A stretch of DNA of 64,000 nt from Actinomadura oligospora ATCC 43269 (GCF_000518265.1 NZ_JADG01000003.1:62001-126000), one strand, 5' to 3'. Counted from the stretch's first letter, positions 33,501-42,578 are shown. Notes: generated by a model from the sequence alone, not told the origin. Made by a program: numbers and translations.

Positions 33501-33548
33501 GGGCGGCGGCGCGGGGTGCCAGAGGGATGGCACCCCGCGCCGCCGCCC
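33501..33548. terminator. Perfect 21-bp-stem bidirectional terminator
   Basis: Positions 33501-33521 and 33528-33548 are exact reverse complements with a 6-base loop (GAGGGA). The hairpin lies between the convergent rhodanese and MFS genes, 20 and 30 bases from their stop codons. Confidence 0.92.
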
Positions 33549-33578
33549 TTCACGTTCGTCCGGACGGCCGTCCCGTTG

Positions 33579-35195
33579 TTACGTCTCGGCCGTGGCGACG
33601 GCCGGGACCACCTTCGGCGCGGACGTGCGGGTCTCGACGCCGAACACCGCGACCGCGATGACGGCGAGGACCAGCGGGACGACGCCGAGCAGCGCGGTCA
33701 GGCCGATGGACGGCGCGGCGATGCCCGAGACCAGCAGGATCGTGACCAGGACGCCGCCGAGCTTGCCGACACCGGCCGACAGGCCCGAGCCGCGCGAGCG
33801 GATCCGCGTCGGGTAGATCTCCGAGCTGTAGGCCGCCAGCACCGACGCGATCACGCTCGTCCCGACGATCGGGCCCGCGAGCAGCACGTACAGCCAGTCG
33901 CGGTGCTTGGCCAGGTCGTCCCCGGCGAAGGTCAGCACCCCGAGCGCCGCGGCGACCAGGGCGGTGAACAGGATGATCGTCTTCTTCGCGCTCCACAGCC
34001 CGTAGAGGGCGGAGGCGAGGAACACCAGCGGCAGGCCCAGCAGCGCGGAGTCGCGCAGCGCCCGGTCCGCGGTGGCCTGGGGGAGCCCCAGCTTCTGCAG
34101 GTTGGACGGGATCCACAGCTGGAACCCGTAGGTGACCAGCCCGATGCCGAGACCGAGGACGACGACCGCGGAGGTCAGGCCGGTGAACGGCGGGCGGAAC
34201 AGCCGTCCGAACCCGCCGTGCCCGTCGGCTCCGGCCTCGGGCTCCGGCTCCGGCTCGGTGGCCTCGACCAGGGACGCGCCGTAGCGCGCCATGACGGCGC
34301 GCGCCTCCTCCTCACGCCCGTGCGAGAGCAGGAAGCGCGGCGACTCGGGGATCCAGTGGTTCAGCAGGATCAGGACCACCCCGGTCGGCATGCCCAGCAG
34401 CCACAGGATGCGCCACGAGTAGGTCGGGACGAGCTCGGACGACAGCCAGCTGGTCACGACGTAGGCGAGGGCGAGCGTGCCGCCGATGAGCACCATCAGC
34501 CAGCCGCGGTGCCGTCCCGGGATCGTCTCGGCGAGCAGCGAGAAGGTGATCGGGAGCATGCCCCCGGCGCCCGCGCCCATCAGGAAGCACATGGCCAGGT
34601 TCCAGCCGAAGGACGGCATCGCGCCGCACGTCGCCGTGGTCACGAACAGGACCCCGGCGAACAGGATGGCCGCGCGCCGCCCGATGCGGTCGCCGAGCCA
34701 GCCCCACACGAACGAGCCCACCGCGGTGCCGCTGAGCCCGAAGAACGGCAGCAGCGCGACGGGCAGGTCGCCGTGCGGGTTGAGGGCCGACTTCAGCCCG
34801 TACTCCTTCGCCACGCCCGGCGCGGTGAACCCGAGCGAGATGGGCTTCATGGCGTCGATGGTGACGGCCGCGGTCAGGATCGCGATCAGCGCGATGTGCG
34901 CCGGGCGCAGCTTGGCGTCGCCCGCGGCGCGGACGCGCAGCTCGGCGGGCGGGGCCTTCTTCAGGAAGTCGCGCGGGACCAGGCCGTAGCCGACGGCCAC
35001 CAGGCCCAGCACGATGAGGGCCATCCCGATCATCATCGGGGTGTCCATCGGCATGCCGTTGAGGTGGTAGTGCATGTCCTTGCCGTGCAGGTACATCGGC
35101 AGGTGCAGCAGCACACCCGCGACGCAGGCGGCGAAGCCGCCCCAGAAGAAGAGGGGGTGAGCGAAGGCAATGCCGCTCGAAGAGCGTGCTCGCAT
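33579..35195 (-). CDS. MFS transporter (sugar/organic-acid porter type) with extra N-terminal helices
   Basis: A 538-residue major facilitator. Before the MFS core stand two extra helices (~8-30 and ~50-70) with a Met/His-rich loop (MYLHGKDMHYHLNGMPMDTP). The core shows DRIGRR after helix 2, IPESPRFLLSHGREEEAR at the middle loop and YSSEIYPTRIRSRGSGLSAG, the signature of the sugar-porter/SV2/NiaP group. An acidic EPEPEPEAG stretch lies in the central loop. The ATG has GGAAGGA upstream. The Met/His loop next to a thiol/sulfur cluster invites thought of metal handling, but this is not supported otherwise. It is convergent with that cluster and separated by a terminator. Confidence 0.85.
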   Translation of the reverse strand: MRARSSSGIAFAHPLFFWGGFAACVAGVLLHLPMYLHGKDMHYHLNGMPMDTPMMIGMALIVLGLVAVGYGLVPRDFLKKAPPAELRVRAAGDAKLRPAHIALIAILTAAVTIDAMKPISLGFTAPGVAKEYGLKSALNPHGDLPVALLPFFGLSGTAVGSFVWGWLGDRIGRRAAILFAGVLFVTTATCGAMPSFGWNLAMCFLMGAGAGGMLPITFSLLAETIPGRHRGWLMVLIGGTLALAYVVTSWLSSELVPTYSWRILWLLGMPTGVVLILLNHWIPESPRFLLSHGREEEARAVMARYGASLVEATEPEPEPEAGADGHGGFGRLFRPPFTGLTSAVVVLGLGIGLVTYGFQLWIPSNLQKLGLPQATADRALRDSALLGLPLVFLASALYGLWSAKKTIILFTALVAAALGVLTFAGDDLAKHRDWLYVLLAGPIVGTSVIASVLAAYSSEIYPTRIRSRGSGLSAGVGKLGGVLVTILLVSGIAAPSIGLTALLGVVPLVLAVIAVAVFGVETRTSAPKVVPAVATAET

Positions 35196-35306
35196 GGCGT
35201 GTGGTCGTCCTTCCGGACTCGGGGGGATGGCCAGAGCGGGGTACTTTGGGCTGGATGCGACGTGCGGGGTCCCCGTGCGGGGCGTGCTGGAGGATCGGAC
35301 GTGTGA

Positions 35307-36701
35307 TCAGGGTTCCCGGTTCGACTCGAATCGGAACGTTCTGGACACGCCGATGCGCGCGACCGTTCCCGGGGCCAGCGGCACCGGGGTGTCGGGAGGG
35401 ATCCGCTCGAAGTCGGCCGCGCCGGGCGGCTTGACCGCGGTGCCGTTGACCGACCCCAGATCGACCAGGCGCACCTGCCAGCCGTCCAGCGAGATCAGGG
35501 TGTGCCGCCGGGAGATCGAGCCGTCGTCGTCGGTCAGCCGCATCGGGATCGCGCGCTTCTCGGCGACCTCGGTCGCGCGCCGCGGTTCCCGTCCGATGAG
35601 CAGGTCCGCGGTCAGCGGGACGGTCTGCCCGTCGTCGACCAGCAGCACGCCGAGCGGCGGACGCGGCCCCTTGAAGGGGGCGAGCGTCGCCTGCATCATC
35701 GAGATCCCGCAGACCGCGCAGTAGCGCGCCCGGGGATCGTTGAAGTGGTGGTTCTTGCAGTTCACGCCCAGCACGTGCGGCGGCTCGGGCATCGACCGTC
35801 CGGGCGACGAACCAGCCGACGAACCAGCCGACGACTTCGCGGCGGGCGCCGCGGAAGGCGACGCCGACGGTGAGGCCGAGGCAGACGCAGGGGACGCGGC
35901 GGGTGCGCCCGGCGAGCCCGCGCGCCGGGCGGCGGCGCCCGCGACCGGAATTCCCGGCCCGGGCCCAGGTGACGCGGAGGGCGACGCGGCGACCTTGTGC
36001 TCGATGCGCGTCCGGGGCGGCTCAGGTGCCGTCTCCGCCCGCGTCGCGTCCTGGCCTCTCGCGTCCTGCCAGCGCACGACCGGACGGTCGGCGTCCTTCC
36101 GGCCCTGTTCGGGCCGGTGCGGTTCCTGCTTGTTCGGGCGTGCGGCGCTCGCGGGCACGGGCAGCGCGCCCGCCACGCGGCGGCCCGTCTGGGCGATCTG
36201 GCGCAGCCCGCCGCCGTGCACGACGCCCGAGGAGAGCCGCAGGCGCGGGTCGACCTCTCCGGCGCCGGGCAGGACGAGGTCGAGCCGCACGACCGAACCG
36301 GAGACGGTCCGTTCCGTCCAGGCGTAGGAGGCGGTGCCGTCGATGCGGGTCTCGCGCCCGTCGGACGCCAGGACGCGCGCCTCGGCGCCCCCGCCGACCA
36401 GCACCGCGACCCCGCCGTCCGAGGTGGGACCGGCGGCGGCGCAGGCCAGCGGGCCACCGTCGCCCTCGTCCGCCGCCGACAGCACGCGGATCACCCGTCC
36501 GACCAGCTCACGGCCACCCTCGCCCGCCGCGGCGGCGTCGGCCAGGGCGGTCAGCAAGCCGTCGACGAGAACCGCCGCGGCGGACGGCCCCGGACGCGCG
36601 CAGACCAGCGACAGGTCCCCCTCCCGCGCGACCAGCCCGTCCCCGGGCAGCGGCCGGACGACGGGCGCGGGCGGGACGCCGTCCCGGGACGGCGCGGTCA
36701 C
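35307..36701 (-). CDS. FHA-domain protein with zinc-ribbon and PP2C-like N-terminus
   Basis: A 464-residue protein. Residues ~20-185 look like a degenerate PP2C-type domain (GDLSLVCARPGPSAAAVLVD, VVRLDLVLPGAGEVDPRLRL) without the usual metal-binding Asp set. A long Ala/Ser/Pro linker follows (~215-315). A ribbon with CKNHHFNDPRARYCAVCG (Cys-His/Cys-Cys spacing) precedes the C-terminal FHA domain (~365-460: LLIGREPRR, DDDGSISRRHTLI, LVDLGSVNGTAV), which binds phosphothreonine. GTG 36701 overlaps the preceding membrane gene by 4 bases. It is the last gene of a three-gene minus-strand unit with a flavoprotein; a Ser/Thr kinase signalling link is likely. Confidence 0.82.
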   Translation of the reverse strand: MTAPSRDGVPPAPVVRPLPGDGLVAREGDLSLVCARPGPSAAAVLVDGLLTALADAAAAGEGGRELVGRVIRVLSAADEGDGGPLACAAAGPTSDGGVAVLVGGGAEARVLASDGRETRIDGTASYAWTERTVSGSVVRLDLVLPGAGEVDPRLRLSSGVVHGGGLRQIAQTGRRVAGALPVPASAARPNKQEPHRPEQGRKDADRPVVRWQDARGQDATRAETAPEPPRTRIEHKVAASPSASPGPGPGIPVAGAAARRAGSPGAPAASPASASASPSASPSAAPAAKSSAGSSAGSSPGRSMPEPPHVLGVNCKNHHFNDPRARYCAVCGISMMQATLAPFKGPRPPLGVLLVDDGQTVPLTADLLIGREPRRATEVAEKRAIPMRLTDDDGSISRRHTLISLDGWQVRLVDLGSVNGTAVKPPGAADFERIPPDTPVPLAPGTVARIGVSRTFRFESNREP

Positions 36702-37135
36702 AGGAGCCGTCCCCCGCGAAGCCGCCACTGCACGAACGGCACGCGCATCGGCCCGTTGGAGACCAGCCACACGCCGATCCACACGAACACGAACATCGTC
36801 ACGAACGTGGACGCGGCGACCTTGCCGACGCCGGGCACGACCCCGGCCCGCAGCAGCAGGAACATCAGCAGGCCCTCGGGCAGGATCGTGACCAGCCCGA
36901 GAAGCGTCGGCCAGTCCTTGTCCCAGCGGAACTGCATGAGCAGGTGGTACAGCAGCTCCCAGAGGACGCCGACGACCGCCACCGCGAGCAGGATGAGGTA
37001 CGCGGACTTGTACGTCGCGACAAGACCGCCGCCGGTGCCGGGAAGCACCGGGACGATCAGCGCGGTCAGCACCACGCCGACGGTGCCGAGCATGAACAGC
37101 CGGGTCTGGATCCGGCCGGCGAGAGTGGGGGTCAC
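36698..37135 (-). CDS. Hypothetical four-helix membrane protein
   Basis: A 145-residue membrane protein with four hydrophobic segments (~12-33, ~43-65, ~78-97, ~102-126) and a basic C-terminal tail (FVQWRLRGGRLL). No family recognised. Its stop overlaps the FHA-protein start and its start lies 16 bases after the flavoprotein stop, so the three are one transcript. It may anchor a complex at the membrane. Confidence 0.7.
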   Translation of the reverse strand: MTPTLAGRIQTRLFMLGTVGVVLTALIVPVLPGTGGGLVATYKSAYLILLAVAVVGVLWELLYHLLMQFRWDKDWPTLLGLVTILPEGLLMFLLLRAGVVPGVGKVAASTFVTMFVFVWIGVWLVSNGPMRVPFVQWRLRGGRLL

Positions 37136-37151
37136 CTTCGCACTACTCCCT

Positions 37152-38678
37152 CTAGATCGAGCGGTTCAGGGCCCACTTCAGCCATTGGTTCGTCGAGCGC
37201 ACCGGACCGAGCCGCTTGACGAACCCGCGCCTGGCGAGGTCGGCGGCGATGTCCAGCGCGGCGGTCTGCATGCCCATGAAGCTGTCCACGGCGAGGAAGT
37301 GGTTCCCGCCGGTGGCGGCGCCCGACGCGTACAGGGCGCCGTCGCCGCTCTCGGTGCCGAGCACCTCGAAGTTCGGCCCGACGGCGAGGCGTCCGGCGCC
37401 GTTGCGCCGCGCGCCGCCGTTCTGGAGCAGGTCGTCCAGGACGCGGTGCTCGGCCATGTCGGCCTCGAGGCCGGTGCAGTCGATGACGAAGTCGGAGACG
37501 ATCCTGTTCCGGGCGCCGTCGTCGCCGCGGGTGTGGCTCAGCAGCCGTCCGTCCAGGGTGGGCTCGACCTTCTCGACCACCGCCTGGATCGGGTGGTACC
37601 AGCCGCCCTGCCTGCCCCGGCCCAGCTGCCCCTGCCAGCGGCGCAGCTTGGGCGTGGTGGTGCCGCCCACGGCCTTGACGATCTGCTTGCGCCGGTCGCC
37701 GTCCGCGGTCCGGTACTGCGCCTTGAGCTGGCCGCCGAACGCCGACTTGGGGAAGGTGAACGCCTGGTAGGCCCAGCCGTCCCCGCCCTTGCGGCGCATC
37801 CACACGCCCGGCCCGTGCGACCCCTTCACGTACGTGCGGAAGATGTGCACGATCTGCGTCTGCAACCCGAGCCGCTCGCGGTCGTCGATGAGCCGCTGCA
37901 GGACGCGCGAGGCGACGATCCCCGCGCCGCGCACCACGACCAGGCCCGGACGCGCCTTGAGGAACTCGTACACGTGCTCGTGCGGTTCGTAGGCGTTCAC
38001 GACGCGGTGGTAGTCGTTGTAGGTCTCGCGGAACTCCTGCAGGTCGGGCAGGAACTTCAGGCCCGGGTAGCCGACCGCGAGGTGCACGTAGCGGGACCGG
38101 ATGGCGATCCGCTTGGTCGGCGTCGTCCCGGCGGGCGGGGTGACCAGCGTGAAGTACCCGCCGCCCGCGCGGCGGCGCACCATGCGCACCTGCCCCTGGG
38201 CCAGCATGTCCCAGTACGCGATGCGCTGGGCCTCCTTGCGCACCGTCGCGAACACCGTCCCGGCGCGCGGGGCGAAGAAGTCGGCGAACAGCGGCTCGAC
38301 CAGCACCTGCCACACGAGCGCGAGCGACTTGTCCTGCCACGCCTCCTGCATCGCGTACGACGGGAAGCCCCACAGGTTGTCGGGACGCGCCCCGGCATCC
38401 GACCGGATCCGTTCCCGCACCGGAAGCTGCGACACGCGGGTCAGGTACTCCCAGCTCTGCCACGGCGTCTCACTGGTGGACACCACCCGGATCGCCGACG
38501 CGGGCGCCCCCTGCACACGCAGGACGTCGGCCAGGATGAACGAGCCGAGCCCGCCGCCCACCGACACGAACGGCGTGTCGTAGATCGGTATGCCCGCCGC
38601 CGCCAAGGCCTGGTCGTACCAGACCGGCGTTCCGATCAGTTGCGGCGTCAGATCGCCGCGGGCATGAGCAGTCGACAC
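37152..38678 (-). CDS. FAD-dependent oxidoreductase (uncharacterised flavoprotein)
   Basis: A 508-residue Rossmann-type flavoprotein. The N-terminal half has FVSVGGGLGSFILADVLRVQ as the dinucleotide loop (GGGxGS). A second loop, VVVRGAGIVASRVLQRLIDD, is near the middle, and DFVIDCTGLEADMAEH followed by GALYASGAATGGNHFLAVDS comes late, as in FAD/NAD(P) oxidoreductases of monooxygenase type. The substrate is unknown. I chose GTG 38678 because a GGGGGA site precedes it; ATG 38723 is the longer option. In actinomycetes such proteins recur beside FHA-domain genes, and here it heads a three-gene unit with a membrane protein and an FHA protein. Confidence 0.78.
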   Translation of the reverse strand: MSTAHARGDLTPQLIGTPVWYDQALAAAGIPIYDTPFVSVGGGLGSFILADVLRVQGAPASAIRVVSTSETPWQSWEYLTRVSQLPVRERIRSDAGARPDNLWGFPSYAMQEAWQDKSLALVWQVLVEPLFADFFAPRAGTVFATVRKEAQRIAYWDMLAQGQVRMVRRRAGGGYFTLVTPPAGTTPTKRIAIRSRYVHLAVGYPGLKFLPDLQEFRETYNDYHRVVNAYEPHEHVYEFLKARPGLVVVRGAGIVASRVLQRLIDDRERLGLQTQIVHIFRTYVKGSHGPGVWMRRKGGDGWAYQAFTFPKSAFGGQLKAQYRTADGDRRKQIVKAVGGTTTPKLRRWQGQLGRGRQGGWYHPIQAVVEKVEPTLDGRLLSHTRGDDGARNRIVSDFVIDCTGLEADMAEHRVLDDLLQNGGARRNGAGRLAVGPNFEVLGTESGDGALYASGAATGGNHFLAVDSFMGMQTAALDIAADLARRGFVKRLGPVRSTNQWLKWALNRSI

Positions 38679-38973
38679 GTGGTTGTCCCCCGGCAATCCG
38701 GCACCCCTGGAATATCGCGACATTTTATACAGAACTTATGTCGGCTAAGCGTCGTTACGGAGCCTCGGCGCGGCCCGGCGGCGGGTCTCGCCGACCCCTG
38801 CACTACCGTCCGTCCCGATGGCCTCGCGGCGGCGTCCGCTCGGTCATGAAGTTGGACGAAGCGAACCAGCCGCCCGTTCAGAACGGAGCCGACCTTTGCC
38901 CGAGCCGACCGAGAACCCCCGGCCCGACACCACACCACTCACCACCACGCGCGAAAGCGCGGCGCCGGGCATC

Positions 38974-39381
38974 ATGGCACCCGACACCGCGCTGCGCCTC
39001 ATCGGACGCGTCGAATCGTCCCTGTCCGACCGGGCGGACGCGCCCCGCCAGCCCGACGAGGGAGCGCCCGACGCGTGGCTGGTCTTCGAGGACCGCTACC
39101 TGCCCGCGCTCGCGGACCTGTCCCCGGGCGCCGACGTCCTGCTGCTCACCTGGCTCGACCGCGCCGACCGCGACACCCTCGCCGTCCACCCGCGCGGCGA
39201 TGCGACCCGTCCGGTCACGGGCGTGTTCGCGACCCGCAGCCCTGACCGTCCGAACCCGATCGGCCTGCACGAGGTGCGCATCCTCGCCGTCGACGGTCCG
39301 CGCGTCCACGTGCGCAACCTCGAGGCCCTCGACGGGACGCCCATCCTGGACCTCAAGCCCCTCCTCACCTCGAACCGCTGA
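38974..39381 (+). CDS. TrmO-like tRNA (t6A37) methyltransferase family protein
   Basis: A 135-residue TsaA/TrmO-type protein. The start ALRLIGRVESSLSDRADAPR, the aromatic VFEDRYLPALADLSPGADVL and the hallmark ATRSPDRPNPIGLHEVRILA are all family signatures. TrmO methylates t6A at position 37 of tRNA using S-adenosylmethionine through an unusual beta-barrel. Some single-domain actinobacterial members have no proven tRNA role. The start is uncertain: ATG 38974 gives the usual length, while TTG 38896 with a GGAG nearby would add 26 low-complexity residues. Confidence 0.85.
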   Translation: MAPDTALRLIGRVESSLSDRADAPRQPDEGAPDAWLVFEDRYLPALADLSPGADVLLLTWLDRADRDTLAVHPRGDATRPVTGVFATRSPDRPNPIGLHEVRILAVDGPRVHVRNLEALDGTPILDLKPLLTSNR

Positions 39382-39406
39382 TCCGGGGACGGTTGACGCG
39401 GGACGG

Positions 39407-40153
39407 TCAGCCGTCGCTCGGGAACCTGGCCTCACCCGCCCGCCGGCGCTCGGCGACCTCGACGAGCTTGGCGACCTGCCCGGCGGGGACGGTGACGCCC
39501 GGGGTCTCGAACGTCCAGCGAAGGAACTCCTCCACGCTCATCGCCGGAACGTCGCCGAGGTAGGGCAGGACGTAGACGGGGGTGTCCGGTTCGCTGCGCC
39601 AGCTGCCGGCCAGCGAGCCCATGTCCACCGCGTCGTAGCCGAGGACGTCGAGCAGGCGGACGGCCTCGGCCTTGGCGTGCTCGTCGTCGCCCGCGACGGG
39701 CAGCGCGCTGCGGTCCGGCGCGTCCGCGGGCCGGGCCAGGGTGACGATCTGGTGCGGGGTGATGTTGTTGAACGCCTTGACCACGCGGGAGTCCGGCAGG
39801 TGGCGTTGCAGCAGCGCGCTGGAGGTCAGCTCGGCCTCGTCCAGCTCGGACAGGTGACCGTCGCGCTCGGGGTAGTAGTTCGCGGTGTCCAGCACCGTCT
39901 TGCCGGTCAGGGCCTCGGCGGGAAGCCGTTCGAAGGCCGTCAGCGGGACGGCCGCCACCACGAGGTCGGCGGCGCGTGCCGCCTCCGCGGCGGTCGCGGC
40001 GCGCGCGCCCTCGCCCAGCTCGGCGACGAGTTCGGCGAGCGTCTCCGGGCCGCGCGAGTTGCTGAGGACGACCTCGAGACCGGCCGCGAGGGCCAGCCGC
40101 GCCACCGAGGCGCCGATCATTCCGCTGCCGATGAGTCCGAGCGTCTGGGACAC
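39407..40153 (-). CDS. NADP-dependent oxidoreductase (F420-reductase-like coenzyme fold)
   Basis: A 248-residue protein with the NADP-oxidoreductase coenzyme-F420-dependent fold (F420_oxidored-like): TLGLIGSGMIGASVARLALA as dinucleotide loop, VVLSNSRGPETLAELV (SNSRG for NADP phosphate), VVAAVPLTAFERLPAEALTG and ALPVAGDDEHAKAEAVRLLD. Members reduce F420 or act as NADP-linked dehydrogenases; the C-terminal part here suggests the second group. It faces an XRE/MmyB regulator gene across ~170 bases, the usual layout for this regulator family and its target dehydrogenase. Confidence 0.87.
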   Translation of the reverse strand: MSQTLGLIGSGMIGASVARLALAAGLEVVLSNSRGPETLAELVAELGEGARAATAAEAARAADLVVAAVPLTAFERLPAEALTGKTVLDTANYYPERDGHLSELDEAELTSSALLQRHLPDSRVVKAFNNITPHQIVTLARPADAPDRSALPVAGDDEHAKAEAVRLLDVLGYDAVDMGSLAGSWRSEPDTPVYVLPYLGDVPAMSVEEFLRWTFETPGVTVPAGQVAKLVEVAERRRAGEARFPSDG

Positions 40154-40325
40154 GCCTGTCTCCGTTTCGTCGTGCTGTCGTGGAAGCGCCGAACGCCGGT
40201 CGGCGTTCGCGTTCGCGTCGGCTTGCGCGTGACAGCCTGCGACGGCCTCGTTCGCCGAACCAGGTCCGTGTCCCGCGTCCTCACGTCGTGATCACCCTGC
40301 GGGCGTCCGACGTAGGCTTCTCCGC

Positions 40326-41153
40326 GTGGACGACCGGACCGAGCTGAGCGAGTTCCTCAAGTCACGCCGCGCCCGCCTGCGGCCCCAGGACGTCGGGCTC
40401 CGCGACCACGGCCGCGTGCGCCGCGTCGCGGGCCTGAGGCGTGAGGAGCTGGCCCTGGTGGCGGGCGTCAGCATCGCCCACTACACCCGCCTGGAACAGG
40501 GCAGGGGCGACGGCGTCTCCGACGAGATCCTGGACGCCGTCGGAACCGCGCTGCGCCTGGACACCGACGAGCTGGCCTACCTGCACCAGATCGCGCGCCC
40601 TCCGCGGCGCTGCTCGGCCGCCGCCTCGCCCGAGGTGCCCGCGAGCTTCCGCTACCTGCTGGAGTCGTTCGTGATGACACCGGCGCTGGTGGTCGGCAGG
40701 CACGGCCAGATCCTCGGCTGGAACCGGCTGGCCGTCGCGGTGTTCGGCGCTTTCCCCGCACTGCCGGAGGACCGCCGCACCGTGTCACACCTCCTGTTCA
40801 CCGTCCCCTCCCTGCGCGAGCTGTACGGCACGGGCTGGGAGGACGCGGCGCGTGAGCAGGTCGCGCAGCTCCGCGTCCTGTTCGGACGGCATCGCGGGGA
40901 CGCCGCGTTCGTCGGGCACATCGCCCGCATGCGGGAGCTGAGCACCGACTTCGCGCGCCTGTGGGACGAACGCCCGGTCGCCCGCGTCCGGTCCCGGGTG
41001 CACGTGCTGCACCACCCGGTCGTCGGCGAGCTGACCCTGCACCGCGAGCTCGTCGCGCCGCCCGAGGAGCCCACGTGCAGCGGGCTGGACCTGTTCGCCG
41101 CCGAACCGGGCTCGCCGTCCGAACAGGCCCTGCGCAGACTCACGGCCCTCTAG
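40326..41153 (+). CDS. XRE regulator with MmyB-like ligand-binding domain
   Basis: A 275-residue regulator. The HTH (~5-80) reads LSEFLKSRRARLRPQDVGLR, RVAGLRREELALVAGVSIAH and YTRLEQGRGDGVSDEILDAV, the classic start of the MmyB family. The C-terminal domain (~105-270) is the PAS-like MmyB ligand domain (LVVGRHGQILGWNRLAVAVF, a middle REQVAQLRVLFGRHRGD and the end GLDLFAAEPGSPSEQALRRL), which binds fatty-acid-like ligands in related proteins. GTG 40326 is the only reasonable start. It is divergent from the NADP oxidoreductase and likely controls it. Confidence 0.92.
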   Translation: MDDRTELSEFLKSRRARLRPQDVGLRDHGRVRRVAGLRREELALVAGVSIAHYTRLEQGRGDGVSDEILDAVGTALRLDTDELAYLHQIARPPRRCSAAASPEVPASFRYLLESFVMTPALVVGRHGQILGWNRLAVAVFGAFPALPEDRRTVSHLLFTVPSLRELYGTGWEDAAREQVAQLRVLFGRHRGDAAFVGHIARMRELSTDFARLWDERPVARVRSRVHVLHHPVVGELTLHRELVAPPEEPTCSGLDLFAAEPGSPSEQALRRLTAL

Positions 41154-41160
41154 GGCGGCG

Positions 41161-42483
41161 TCAGTCGAGGTCGAGGCCGAGGCCGCGGCGTCCGGTGGTG
41201 TTGAGGTCGGCCTCCCGGACGCGGTCGGGCCAGGCGCGCTCGTAGTGCTCGTCCGGGAAGTCCGACGGGCTGGAGCCGGTGGCGAACGCGTCGCGGACGT
41301 CCGCGGCGTAGCGCTCGTTGCGCGGGCACCACGGCGCGGCCGGGATGTACATGACGTTGCCCCAGCCCATCTGGCCGGTGACGGGCGCGACGCTGTGGAT
41401 CATGTCGCAGTGCCACCAGACCGAGTCGCCGGCGCGGACGTCCGGGATGCCGGTGAGGGCCTCCATGAGCGGCGGGTGCCACCGCTCGCTCGCGGGGAAG
41501 ACCTGGTTGACGGTGACGCCGCACATGTCGTCCTCGGGGACGTCCGGCAGCAGCGGACGCAGCATCAGGTACGCCATCGCGCCGGGGATCGGGACGGTGT
41601 GCAGGACGCCCTGGTCGTGGTCCATGTCCGACAGGGCCGTCCAGCCCTGGAAGGTGCGGAAGGCCGAGCACATGGTGGTGCCGGGGTACTGCGGGCCGTC
41701 GGTGCGGTGGGCGGCGTCCCACGGGTCGTACCGTTCGACCGTGCCGTCGAACAGGTGCCGGAAGGCCCGCTGGTAGGCCGAGGTCATCCACAGGTCGAGC
41801 GTGCCCGGGTCCAGGTGGGCGCCGAGGCCGCCCGAGTCGGCGCCCGGCGGGCGGCGGCGGATCCGGTCGGGGTAGAGCGAGTCGCGGTCCGGGTCGAACC
41901 ACCGGACGCCCTCGGACTCGTGCTTCCACAGCGCGTTCAGGAACCTCTGGACGCGCGCCATCCGGTCGCTCTGGCGCGCCTGCATCTGCGCGTGGGACCA
42001 GTAGACCGGGTAGATCTCCGGCCTGGACCCGACGCTGCCGAAGAAGTCGTCGCCTGGCCCCCGGTACGCCTCGAAGAAGCCGTTGCGCTCGGTGTAGTCG
42101 ACGATGTCGCGGTCCCAGGCGAGGGCCTGTTCGCGTGGGAAGTGGCCGCGGACGACGAGGCAGCCGCGCCGCCGCAGCGCCCGGACCGTCTCGTCCGGCA
42201 CGGTCCCGGCCTGGACGTCGGCGTAGTCGATGACCGGCCAGACCTCCTCGCCCCGCTCGCGCGCCGCGGCGATGTCGGCGACCTCGGCCCGGACGGCCCG
42301 TTCGACGACGGCGAAGACCTCCTCGACGGTCCGGCCCGAGGCGGCGATCCGGGCGCGCAGAGCCCGCTTGACCTGCCGGATCGCGCCGGGCAGGTCGTCC
42401 GGGGTCCGCTCCCAGTGGGGCAGCGCGGGCAGCGGCGTGTTCGCCAGAACGGCGGGGCTGTTCGCGTCGGCGGGTCGGGTCAC
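41161..42483 (-). CDS. DUF1479 (YbiU-like) Fe(II)/2-oxoglutarate-type oxygenase
   Basis: A 440-residue DUF1479/YbiU-family protein with a cupin-like dioxygenase fold. Seen are GCLVVRGHFPREQALAWDRD, YWSHAQMQARQSDRMARVQ, LGAHLDPGTLDLWM with a His-x-Asp metal pair (HLD), and VWWHCDMIHSVAPV carrying the distal histidine. The E. coli member is similar in length; the substrate is unknown. GTG 42483 has AAGGAG 9 bases upstream, better than the in-frame TTG 42501. It is divergent from a ROK regulator, with a pair of direct repeats between them, so sugar-linked control is plausible. Confidence 0.85.
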   Translation of the reverse strand: MTRPADANSPAVLANTPLPALPHWERTPDDLPGAIRQVKRALRARIAASGRTVEEVFAVVERAVRAEVADIAAARERGEEVWPVIDYADVQAGTVPDETVRALRRRGCLVVRGHFPREQALAWDRDIVDYTERNGFFEAYRGPGDDFFGSVGSRPEIYPVYWSHAQMQARQSDRMARVQRFLNALWKHESEGVRWFDPDRDSLYPDRIRRRPPGADSGGLGAHLDPGTLDLWMTSAYQRAFRHLFDGTVERYDPWDAAHRTDGPQYPGTTMCSAFRTFQGWTALSDMDHDQGVLHTVPIPGAMAYLMLRPLLPDVPEDDMCGVTVNQVFPASERWHPPLMEALTGIPDVRAGDSVWWHCDMIHSVAPVTGQMGWGNVMYIPAAPWCPRNERYAADVRDAFATGSSPSDFPDEHYERAWPDRVREADLNTTGRRGLGLDLD

Positions 42484-42500
42484 GGTGGCGGGCTCCTTCA

Positions 42501-42575
42501 AGGCAGGGCTCCTTACTTGAAACGGACATTACGCCCCGGAATCCCTTCTAGGCAAGGCTGCTTACTAGAATCCGG
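42501..42575. promoter_or_regulatory. Direct-repeat operator region between DUF1479 and ROK genes
   Basis: Two ~25-base imperfect direct repeats start at 42501 and 42550, sharing AGGC...GGCT.CTTACT.GAA..CGG. They are 49 bases apart and fill the gap between the divergent starts. They are good candidates for binding by the adjacent ROK regulator and would cover both promoters. Confidence 0.6.
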
Positions 42576-42578
42576 GCC

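Noticed and set aside
30155..33553. A 1132-residue open frame on the minus strand over the sulfur cluster
   Set aside because: It runs through gene boundaries and a terminator hairpin. The plus-strand rhodanese and exporter genes are unmistakable.
36698..38678. Membrane protein considered as the C-terminal domain of the flavoprotein
   Set aside because: A stop codon and a 16-base gap separate the two genes, and the membrane protein has its own start.
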